From positions 62,001 through 126,000 of the forward strand of contig NZ_AZWQ01000019.1 of assembly GCF_000514815.1 (NCBI RefSeq): 64,000 bases of DNA. Direction: 5' to 3'. Within the stretch, counting starts at the first letter, position 1, and every line of letters begins with the position of its first letter. A model generated the notes under the pieces. It had not been told where the DNA came from. It saw nothing but the letters and a program-made list of their open reading frames with translations, and did no database searches. The translations under genes were made by a program, and so were the position numbers. This DNA comes from Salinispora fenicalii. Lineage in GTDB: Bacteria > Actinomycetota > Actinomycetes > Mycobacteriales > Micromonosporaceae. Positions 33,723-40,859 of this stretch are shown piece by piece.

Positions 33723-35075
33723 TCAGAGCGCCACCATGGCGTTGTCCGCCCCGGTGGCCGATCCCCGGGCGTTGACGATCCCGGCCGCGCCATCGGTGCG
33801 GTAGCGGCACCACAGCCCCGCCGGCCGACCGCCGAACAGCAGCGGCCCCAGCACCGGGGCGACGTCGGCGTCGTGGGGTTCGTCGGCGCCGTCTGCCAGC
33901 AGCGCCACCCGGCAGGTCTGGGGCGGGACGAACTCCTGCACGATGCTGGTGCCGTCGACCCCGGCCTCCACCGCCGTCTCCCACTCCGCGGCAGTCACCT
34001 CTGATCCGATCACCACCTGCTTGCCGCAGTCACCCAGCGCCTCCTTGAGCACCAGCCGCTCGCGGTTTCGCAGCACGTACGGCAGCAGGTCAACCTGCTT
34101 CCCCGCGCGTTCGGTCCGCCGCTCGGAGAGCACCCGGGTCCAGGGCAGGTACCGGTTGACCAGAGCCCGCTCGGCCGTGGTCATCCAGGGCCGCCCCTCC
34201 GAGAGCAGGCCCATGGTCAGCTTGCTGTGCAGGAAAGTGGAGGTCTGGGTACCTACCAGCAGGCAGCCGTGGTCCAGGGCCTCCTGCACCGCGGCCGTGG
34301 GGACGCCGGCGTCAACCCAGTCCGGGATGGTGAAGTTGCGCAGCCCGATCGGATAGCGCAGCCCCGGCGGGCAGTCCCACGCCTCGTGCAGCTCCTTCGG
34401 CTCGAAGAACCGGGTGGGCAGCCCCTGGCTGCGGTGATACTCGGCCTCAGCCTCGAAGTAGTAGCTGGTCACACCCGTGACCTGGGCACTGCCGACGATG
34501 GCCGCCCGGGGCGCCACCCCGAGCTCCGCGCTGAGCGAGCGGAACATCCCGGTGCGGACGGCGAACGGATCCGGCGAGTGGTACGGCAGGTGACCGTCCC
34601 TGTCGGCGTACAACCCACGCCACACGTCGAGGCGGCGCTGCGTCTCGACCACACCGCCGAGTGCGCCGCTGACGTTGAACTCCACGAAACGCAGCCCGTC
34701 CGGGCCGACAACCGCGTCCGGCCGGGCCACCCAGTCCGCGTACCGCTCGTCGAGGAGGGGGTCACCCAGCCAGAGCTGGTCCTCGCTGGCCGGCATGCGG
34801 TAAAACGCCAGCCGCTCCCGAGCGGTCGGCGCGGTCTCCAGGGCGGTCCGTCGCAGCAGCCCCACCAGGACACCGGCCACCCGGAAGAGCTCCGCGTACG
34901 AGGCGCGGGGGATGGTCATCGGCGCGGCCGGCAGCACCGGCTGGTAGGGCCAGCCGGTGCCCTGCAGCACCTCGCGCAGCCGGTGCCGGAGCGTCTCGGC
35001 CGGCGCGGCCGGCGCCAGCCGTTGATCCCCGAACCATGGGTGCCCCGCCGCGGCGACCGGTTCAACCTCGCTCAT
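33723..35075 (-). CDS. ATP-grasp-like ligase
   Basis: A 450-residue protein with features of circularly permuted ATP-grasp enzymes: LRFVEFNVSGALGG (metal/nucleotide side), RERLVLKEALGDCGKQVVIG (the lysine- and glycine-rich ATP-binding strand-loop), TSIVQEFVPPQT and, near the end, GIVNARGSATGADNA. Such enzymes activate a carboxylate with ATP and join it to an amine or thiol. The exact family was not recognised, and substrates are unknown. ATG 35075 overlaps the preceding gene by 14 bases. Within the operon it could join the product of the oxoamine synthase branch to an amino acid. Confidence 0.65.
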   Translation of the reverse strand: MSEVEPVAAAGHPWFGDQRLAPAAPAETLRHRLREVLQGTGWPYQPVLPAAPMTIPRASYAELFRVAGVLVGLLRRTALETAPTARERLAFYRMPASEDQLWLGDPLLDERYADWVARPDAVVGPDGLRFVEFNVSGALGGVVETQRRLDVWRGLYADRDGHLPYHSPDPFAVRTGMFRSLSAELGVAPRAAIVGSAQVTGVTSYYFEAEAEYHRSQGLPTRFFEPKELHEAWDCPPGLRYPIGLRNFTIPDWVDAGVPTAAVQEALDHGCLLVGTQTSTFLHSKLTMGLLSEGRPWMTTAERALVNRYLPWTRVLSERRTERAGKQVDLLPYVLRNRERLVLKEALGDCGKQVVIGSEVTAAEWETAVEAGVDGTSIVQEFVPPQTCRVALLADGADEPHDADVAPVLGPLLFGGRPAGLWCRYRTDGAAGIVNARGSATGADNAMVAL

Positions 35076-36063
35076 CCGGCGCCCCCACCGGTTGATGCGG
35101 CGCCACCGCGCCGCGCTGCGCTACCGCATCGTGCAACGCCACCGCGGCGGCGGTGTCCTCGATGGCCATACCCACGGTGCGCAGCACCGAGTTTCGGCCA
35201 CCGAACTCGACCTGGCCGCCGATCAGGCGGCCCAACTCCCGCAGATCCTCGGCGACGAGCAGGCCAGCGGCGACGGCGGCCCGCACCTCGCCCGCACCAT
35301 CCAGCGCGGCGGCCGGCTCCTCGACCATGGTCACCGCGTCGCCCAGCAGGGCCGGGTCCACCTCGATCGCGTCCGGGTGGGTACCGCCGACCACGTTCAG
35401 ATGCGCCCCGCGCGCCACCCAGTCCGCCGCCACCACCGGCGTGCTGTCGCTGGTGGAGGTGGCCGTGCAGATGATCGGGGCGTCCGCGACGGCGGTCTTC
35501 GCACTGTCGCAGACCGTCACCCGGATCGGCGTCGTCGCCCGCACCTCGTCGGCGAGCTTCTCCGCACCGGCCCGGGTCCGCGAGAAGACCCGCAGGGTCT
35601 TGATCGGACGTACCGCCGCCACCGCCCGGATGAGAGCACGGGCCTGCACCCCGGCACCGATGACGGCGAGGTCGTCGGCGGCGGCCGCGGTGCAGAAGCG
35701 GGTGGCCAGGGCCGCCACCGCCCCGGTCCGTACGGCGGTCAGCTCGGCGCCGTCCAGCAGCGCGGTGATCCGCCCGGTCTCCAGGTCGGTAAGGGCGACG
35801 ATCCCGTGGATCAGCGGCAGCCCCCGCCCAGGGTTCTCCGGGGTCAGCGTGGTGATCTTGACGCTGCCGACCCCACGCCGCTCCCAGACCGCCGGGCTTA
35901 CCAGCAGCACCCGCTGCTCGCCGTGCTCCACCACCGTGCGGGCCGGGGAGCGGGTCCGGCCGGTGGCCAGGTCCACGAACATCTCGCCGAGTACGTCGAT
36001 CACCTGGGTCATCCGGCGTGCGCCCGCCATGTCGGCGGCGGTGACCATCGCCGTCGCGGTCAT
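35062..36063 (-). CDS. Ornithine cyclodeaminase/mu-crystallin family protein
   Basis: The 333-residue NAD(P)-dependent protein has GVGSVKITTLTPENPGRGLP, ALLDGAELTAVRTGAVAAL (the conserved TA-RT-A segment) and the Rossmann start DLAVIGAGVQARALIRAVAA. Family members include ornithine cyclodeaminase, lysine cyclodeaminase, ketimine reductases and SbnB of 2,3-diaminopropionate synthesis, so it may make a cyclic or unusual amino acid or reduce an imine. The start ATG 36063 overlaps the upstream gene stop as ATGA, showing translational coupling. Which reaction it performs cannot be told from sequence. Confidence 0.9.
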   Translation of the reverse strand: MTATAMVTAADMAGARRMTQVIDVLGEMFVDLATGRTRSPARTVVEHGEQRVLLVSPAVWERRGVGSVKITTLTPENPGRGLPLIHGIVALTDLETGRITALLDGAELTAVRTGAVAALATRFCTAAAADDLAVIGAGVQARALIRAVAAVRPIKTLRVFSRTRAGAEKLADEVRATTPIRVTVCDSAKTAVADAPIICTATSTSDSTPVVAADWVARGAHLNVVGGTHPDAIEVDPALLGDAVTMVEEPAAALDGAGEVRAAVAAGLLVAEDLRELGRLIGGQVEFGGRNSVLRTVGMAIEDTAAAVALHDAVAQRGAVAPHQPVGAPDERG

Positions 36064-36920
36064 CCGGCACCGCCGAACCGGGCTTCCCAGGCGTCCTGAC
36101 GCGCCACGGTGGCATGGGCCATCCGGGCGAATGGCGGGCCTACCATGCTGCCGTCCAGGACGGCGATCCCGCCGTTGGCGCTGCCGACCGCCGAGACCAC
36201 CCGGCGGGCCAGCCTCAGGTCTTTGTCCTGGGGACGCAGGGCCTGGTTGATGGTGGCCAGCTCGCTGGGGTGCACCGTCGCCTTGCCGTGGAAACCGAGG
36301 GCCCGCACCCGCATCGTCTCCTCCGCCAGCACGGCCGGCTCGGAGAGCCGGAAGTTGGCGGTGTCGATGCAGGCCGTGCCGTGCCGCGCGCAGGCCATCG
36401 CCATCGCCTGCCGGGCGGCGAGCATCGCCGCCCAGGTGATCTCGACGTTGAGCGTGGCCGCCAGGTCCGCCGACCCCAGCACCAGCCCGTCGGCCGCCTG
36501 GGCGATCGCGTCGATCTCAGTGACCGCCTCGACGGTCTCCACCGTCACGTAGATCTCCGGCTGGGCGCCGGCCGAGGCCAGGATCCGGCGTAGCAGGGTG
36601 ACCTCGGCCGCGGAGGTGACCATGGTCATCACGACGATGCCGGGCCGCACCGAGCTCTCCGTCAGCAGCAGCAGGTCGTGCACGGCCTCGACGCTGCCCA
36701 GCTCGTTGATGCGGACGGCGACGTTGGCCGGCCGGGGGGCCTTGAACAACGCGTCTCGGCAGACCACCCGCGCGGCCGGCTTCTCCGCCGGCGGGACGGA
36801 GTCCTCCAGGTCGATCAGGTGCACGTCCGCGTCGTACGACCAGGCTTTCACGACTTGGTCCAGGGAGAGCGCCGGGGTGTAGAGGATGCTGCGCGGAATC
36901 GCGCGCGGCGGGGCGCTCAC
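36060..36920 (-). CDS. CitE-like HpcH/HpaI aldolase-citrate lyase family protein
   Basis: The 286-residue TIM-barrel protein has RSILYTPALSLDQVVKAWSY, VHLIDLEDSVPPAEKPAAR (metal-binding acidic cluster) and GFHGKATVHPSELATINQAL near the end. It belongs to the CitE group, which cleaves or forms C-C bonds in (methyl)malyl-CoA and citramalyl-CoA, or acts as a malyl-CoA thioesterase. The GTG start at 36920 overlaps the TGA of the oxoamine synthase as GTGA, and its stop overlaps the next start as ATGA. With the MaoC hydratase it suggests a mesaconyl/methylmalyl-CoA-type branch; this is inference. Confidence 0.9.
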   Translation of the reverse strand: MSAPPRAIPRSILYTPALSLDQVVKAWSYDADVHLIDLEDSVPPAEKPAARVVCRDALFKAPRPANVAVRINELGSVEAVHDLLLLTESSVRPGIVVMTMVTSAAEVTLLRRILASAGAQPEIYVTVETVEAVTEIDAIAQAADGLVLGSADLAATLNVEITWAAMLAARQAMAMACARHGTACIDTANFRLSEPAVLAEETMRVRALGFHGKATVHPSELATINQALRPQDKDLRLARRVVSAVGSANGGIAVLDGSMVGPPFARMAHATVARQDAWEARFGGAG

Positions 36921-38170
36921 CGGGGGCCGGGCCCGTCGAACGGGGCGGCCGGACGCGCCCCGGCCCGCACCAGGACCGCACAGAGCCGCCGGATCTGCTC
37001 CTCGGTCTGCCCGGCGCGCAGCATCACCCGCAGCCCCGCGGTGCCCCGGGCGACGATCGGGAAGAACACCGGCGAGGTGTAGAAGCCGGCGGCGAAGACC
37101 TGCTGGGCGGCGTCAACGACGGTGTCGTCGCTCATCGGCACCAACCGGATCGGGTACGACTCGCCGGACTGCTCGGTGTCGAGCAGCGAGTCGAACAACG
37201 CGATGTTGGCGCGGAGCCGCCCCTGGAGCTGGTCCAGCTCCTCGGTGCGGTGAATCTCCGCGGAGGCGAGCGCGGCCCCGACGGCGGCCGCATTCATCTT
37301 CTGCGAGTAGCCCAGCGGGCCGGCGAAGCGTTCGACGAGCCGACGCGTCTCGTGCGGGTAGCCGTCGAGCAGGACGGCCGTACCGCCCGCGCCGAAGCCC
37401 TTGCTCAGCGTGGCGACGGTGATGGTGCGCTGGTCGAGGAGGGGCGCGTGGGTCCGCACGTAGCCGATACCCCGCTGCCCGTACGCCGACAGTGAGTGCG
37501 AGTCGTCGTAGAAGACCAGCATGTTGTACTTGTCCTGCAGGTCGGCGAGCTCCTTGACCGGCGCGTAGCCGCCGAGGCTGTCGGCGCCGTCGACCACGTA
37601 GCAGACCCGCTCGTAGGTGCGGCACATGTCTTCGAGGTAGTCGAGGTCGTGGTGCTTACAGGTGACCACCTCGGACTCGTCGGCGCAGCTCGGCTTGGCG
37701 TTGGCCAGCGACACGTGGGCGTTCTTGTCGAAGACCATCAGCGGCCGGGTGCCGTTGCCGAGGTGACCGGAGGCGATCAACGGCAGCAGGCCGGTGCTGG
37801 CCGCCGCGGTGGAGACCGCGCTGATCACCATCGCGCCGAAGAGTTCGCCAAGTGACTCCTCCAGCTCCAGCAGCACCGGCGTCTGCACTCGGGTGCGCGG
37901 GATGCAGTGGTCCAGCACGTTGAACCGGCGTAGCGCCGCGACCGCGCCGTCGATGACCTTCGGGTGGGTGTCAAGATCCAGATAGGAGCAGACGGTGAAG
38001 TTCACGAACTGGTGGCCGTCGGCCATGGTGAACACGCCGTCGGCGAGGTCGCCGACGATGCCGGCCACCCCGTTCGCCTCGGACATGTTCCAGAAGGCGT
38101 TGCCGATGCCGATGAGCTTGTCGTTGTTGCGGTAGCGGTGCGTGGGGGTGATGGTCTTGCGATCGGTCAC
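36917..38170 (-). CDS. PLP-dependent alpha-oxoamine synthase (AONS/CqsA-like)
   Basis: The 417-residue enzyme is of the aminotransferase class I/II fold. The PLP lysine is Lys257 in TLSKGFGAGG, the aspartate/histidine pair is in FYDDSHSLSAYG (222-225), and FTVCSYLDLDTHPKV and YVVDGADSLGGYAPVKEL are typical of alpha-oxoamine synthases. These enzymes condense an amino acid with an acyl-CoA and release CO2, as in BioF, KBL, serine palmitoyltransferase and the quorum-signal synthase CqsA. GTG 38170 overlaps the TGA of the cupin gene as GTGA. The frame stays open upstream through the cupin gene, but that part is a shadow. Substrates are unknown. Confidence 0.92.
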   Translation of the reverse strand: MTDRKTITPTHRYRNNDKLIGIGNAFWNMSEANGVAGIVGDLADGVFTMADGHQFVNFTVCSYLDLDTHPKVIDGAVAALRRFNVLDHCIPRTRVQTPVLLELEESLGELFGAMVISAVSTAAASTGLLPLIASGHLGNGTRPLMVFDKNAHVSLANAKPSCADESEVVTCKHHDLDYLEDMCRTYERVCYVVDGADSLGGYAPVKELADLQDKYNMLVFYDDSHSLSAYGQRGIGYVRTHAPLLDQRTITVATLSKGFGAGGTAVLLDGYPHETRRLVERFAGPLGYSQKMNAAAVGAALASAEIHRTEELDQLQGRLRANIALFDSLLDTEQSGESYPIRLVPMSDDTVVDAAQQVFAAGFYTSPVFFPIVARGTAGLRVMLRAGQTEEQIRRLCAVLVRAGARPAAPFDGPGPR

Positions 38171-39012
38171 GAGTTCACCTCGGTGGGCTGGTAGCTGTAG
38201 ACACCCTTGACCCGCCGGTAGGCGTACGTGTAGAGGGCGACGCCCAGCACATGTGGCCGGCGCAGAATCTTCTTCGACTTCAACCAGAAGTTGACATTGA
38301 TGTTGACCGGATCGAGGGATTCGGCCTGGTGCCACCAGCCGAGCGGCAGGTAGAGCATGTGGCCGGGTTCGAGGACGAAGTCGCGGCGCTGGGCGAGCTT
38401 CGGCGCGATTCTCGGGTAGCGCCCCAGGTCGACGTTGTCGAGGTCGAACACCTGGGACTTGTCCCCGAATCCGCGCAGCACCGACCGGGGGTAGTAGTCG
38501 CGGGACCCGGGCGGCGCGATGATGAACCGCTTGCGGCCCTCCAGCGCGATGTTGAAGTTCTCGAACTCGTCGAAGTGGTTCTTGGTGAAGACGCCGCGGT
38601 GGCTGATCCAGAGGTTGGCCGCGTACAACGAGCTGCCGTAGCCGAAGAACCCCTCGGCGTCGAAGCCGACCACGGCGTTGACGTCGGCCGGGCTGTTCCG
38701 GATGTTCGACACCACCCGGTGCCAGGTGTCGGACTCGGTCAGATGGCGTTCGTCGGCGAAGAAGTCCCGCAGGGTGATGTCCCGGGTCTCCCAGCGCCCG
38801 GGGTGGTGTTTGTCGCCCGGTTCGGTGAACAGGGTGACGGTCATGTCGGCCAGCCGGGCCGCCACCCCCTCGCGCCCGAGCCCGCGCACGCTCTCCGGCA
38901 GTGAGATCACCGTCGGCACATCGGCCTTGAAGAGGCCACCGGGGCCGAGCGCCTGGAACTCCTCGAACGTCATGCGGGCGACTGGTACGCCAGCTCCCTG
39001 CGGAACCGTCAC
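38167..39012 (-). CDS. JmjC/cupin-8-like Fe(II)/2-oxoglutarate oxygenase
   Basis: The 281-residue protein has the jelly-roll pattern of cupin-8/JmjC hydroxylases: NLWISHRGVFTKNHFDEFEN supplies the HxD iron ligands, NIALEGRKRFIIAPPGSRDY the conserved Lys region, and LEPGHMLYLPLGWWHQAES the distal His. It should hydroxylate a small molecule, amino acid or protein side chain. I chose GTG 39012 because GGAGGA lies six bases upstream; GTG 39036 is in frame but lacks a site. It is the first gene of a six-gene operon, with a promoter at 39091-39119, and is coupled to the oxoamine synthase (GTGA). Confidence 0.87.
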   Translation of the reverse strand: MTVPQGAGVPVARMTFEEFQALGPGGLFKADVPTVISLPESVRGLGREGVAARLADMTVTLFTEPGDKHHPGRWETRDITLRDFFADERHLTESDTWHRVVSNIRNSPADVNAVVGFDAEGFFGYGSSLYAANLWISHRGVFTKNHFDEFENFNIALEGRKRFIIAPPGSRDYYPRSVLRGFGDKSQVFDLDNVDLGRYPRIAPKLAQRRDFVLEPGHMLYLPLGWWHQAESLDPVNINVNFWLKSKKILRRPHVLGVALYTYAYRRVKGVYSYQPTEVNS

Positions 39013-39090
39013 GATCCGTCCTCCGTCTTCTACCACCGGGAGCCCTAACGGATTTACCGCAGGAGCGTCCCAAAGCGACGCATTCAGGAC

Positions 39091-39119
39091 ACCCTACCGA
39101 GCAGCATGTGCATTGTGAA
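39091..39119 (-). promoter_or_regulatory. Predicted promoter of the six-gene biosynthetic operon
   Basis: On the minus strand TTCACA (-35, 39119-39114) and TAGGGT (-10, 39096-39091) are spaced by exactly 17 bases, about 80 bases before the first start codon. This agrees with housekeeping sigma promoters of actinomycetes. No operator palindrome is obvious. Confidence 0.55.
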
Positions 39120-39138
39120 CGTTTGTAATCAGTCCACT

Positions 39139-39863
39139 TCAGATAGTAGCCGAACTAAGTAGCAGACGGCGACCGACGGCAGAACCACAGCACGCGTAGC
39201 CGGCGAGGCCGAGCGCGAGCACTCCGCCGGCAGCCACCCATGAGGCGGCAGCGGTGGAGGGCTGCACCGGCCAGGCCCACAGCGCCACGAACACACCGGC
39301 GTCCCGGGGCGCGGCGACGTAGACCACGCACCCGTAGCCGAAGGCCGGCAGCCAGGCCAACCGCGCGCCCAGCAACGCCGTGGCGCCGGCGACCAGACCG
39401 ATCCAGCCGAGCGTGTTCCGGGCCAGCGCCTGGGCGCCGAACGTCTCGGGGGCGCGCAGCCCCGTCAGGACGAGCGCCGTTGCCACGGCGAGCACGGCGA
39501 GGAGAACATGTCCGGTCCGCCAGGCTGGCCAGCGCAGCGGAGTGCCGCGTTCGAACTCCTCGTCGGCTCCGGCCAGGGTCGACCTGAGCAGCACCGCGGC
39601 CCGAATGACAGGGCCGCACCGACCAACGCCCGCACCCGTTGCCACCCCGTCGCGGGCCGTACCCGCCCCGGCGTCGACAACCGATCGTCCAACGCCAGCG
39701 CGACGCTCGTGACCGCTCGCTGCACCGCCTCACTCGGCAGAAGGCTCGCCCGGCAGGCGTCGCAGCCGTCGAGATGCGCCTCCACCGACTCGGCGTCCCC
39801 GTCGGTCAGCCGTTCCTCGGCGTACGCCGCCAGCACCTGCGCACTCACATGCTCGCCGGTCAT
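39139..39863 (-). pseudogene. Zf-HC2 anti-sigma factor/membrane protein, frameshifted
   Basis: Reading from ATG 39863, MTGEHVSAQVLAAYAEERLT and then VEAHLDGCDACRASL give the HxxxCxxC anti-sigma zinc domain, continuing to GWQRVRALVGAA. Near 39605 the coding signal jumps to another frame that encodes VIRAAVLLRSTLAGADEEFE and about four membrane helices (HVLLAVLAVATALVLTGL; LGWIGLVAGATALLGARLAW). One frameshift therefore separates the zinc domain from the membrane part of what should be a single anti-sigma protein of about 240 residues. The ATG overlaps the stop of the sigma relic as ATGA. Confidence 0.7.
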
Positions 39864-40005
39864 GACAGGGCCGCCCGTAGCTGCTGCCGGGCGCGCATCG
39901 CCCGGGACTTCACCGTGCCTTCCGGCACCCCAGCAACGTCGCCGTCTCCCGAACGGTCCGGCCGTCCAGCACCGTCGCCTGCAGCGTCCACCATGAAAGG
40001 TTAGG
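39860..40005 (-). pseudogene. ECF sigma factor relic (region 4 only)
   Basis: About 45 codons resemble sigma-70 region 4.2 of an ECF sigma factor: VLDGRTVRETATLLG, then, after a one-base deletion near 39930, VPEGTVKSRAMRARQQLRAA. Region 2 and the start are missing. It overlaps the anti-sigma gene by ATGA, the usual ECF arrangement, so this was an ECF sigma/anti-sigma operon that has decayed by truncation and frameshifts. Confidence 0.7.
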
Positions 40006-40109
40006 ACGCAGAACTGCCCAGGACGGTTCGCTGACCGGCGCCTATAGTGATGCGACGCGTTGGCCCACCTGACCCGTCCCGTCTTTCACGTCCCGCGGGG
40101 GTACTTACC

Positions 40110-40859
40110 GTGAACGATTTCCGGCAGCCACCAATCACCCTGGACCGGGTGACGACCGGCCGGGGTGAGCTGGTGCTCCGCGAGGCGAACGGCCGCTACG
40201 AGGTCATCAGCAACGGCGTCTTCCTGATGGACACCTCAGATGGCCGGTCCGAGCGGCTACTGGTTGACGCGGCGATGAGCAGGTGCACGGCATCGGCACC
40301 CCGGCTGCTCATCGGCGGGCTCGGCGTCGGGTTCTCGCTGCTACGCGCGATCGAGCACACGCAACTGGCCGCCGTCGACGTGGTCGAGATCGAGGCCACC
40401 GTGATCGGCTGGCACGTCCGCCACCTGCACCACCTCACCGGCGCCGCGCAGGCCGACCCCCGGGTACGGATCATCGAAGCGGACATCCTCGCCTGGCTGG
40501 CCGAGACCGACGACCAGTACGACGCCATCTGCCTGGACACCGACAACGGTCCGAACTGGCTGGTCTTCGAGGCCAACGCCGAGTTGTACGCCCACCGCGG
40601 GCTGGACCTGGTGGCCGGCCGGCTCCGACCGGGGGGTGTCCTGGCGATCTGGAGCGCGAGCCGGGACGAGGCCTTCGAGCGGCGGCTCCGGGAGCGCTTC
40701 GGTGACCTGGAGCTGCTGGAGACGCCGACCGATGCGGGCGCACCGGACGTGGTCTACCTGGTCCGGGCTACCGCGGCGGCGTGGGGGGCGGCAGATCCGG
40801 CCGCCGTCCTTGCCCACCTCGCCGACGAGCTGGGTGGGCAAGGACGGCCCGGAAGCTAG
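40110..40859 (+). CDS. Spermidine synthase-like methyltransferase-fold protein
   Basis: The 249-residue protein has the spermidine-synthase family layout: RYEVISNGVFLMDTSDGRSE, RLLIGGLGVGFSLLRAIEHT (the nucleotide-binding glycine loop), VDVVEIEATVIGWHVRHLH and YDAICLDTDNGPNWLVFEAN. The last stretch replaces the usual catalytic DxxDP with DTDNGP, so true aminopropyltransferase activity is uncertain; many actinobacterial relatives are annotated only as spermidine synthase-like. GTG 40110 follows a GGGGG stretch; an upstream in-frame ATG at 40047 is less likely. Its stop codon overlaps the stop codon of the convergent GH92 gene by four bases. Confidence 0.8.
   Translation: MNDFRQPPITLDRVTTGRGELVLREANGRYEVISNGVFLMDTSDGRSERLLVDAAMSRCTASAPRLLIGGLGVGFSLLRAIEHTQLAAVDVVEIEATVIGWHVRHLHHLTGAAQADPRVRIIEADILAWLAETDDQYDAICLDTDNGPNWLVFEANAELYAHRGLDLVAGRLRPGGVLAIWSASRDEAFERRLRERFGDLELLETPTDAGAPDVVYLVRATAAAWGAADPAAVLAHLADELGGQGRPGS

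Noticed and set aside
38171-39073. Continuous frame that would fuse about 300 residues to the N-terminus of the oxoamine synthase
   Set aside because: The extra part overlaps the cupin oxygenase gene in another frame and has no family similarity; the GTGA overlap at 38167-38170 marks the true start.
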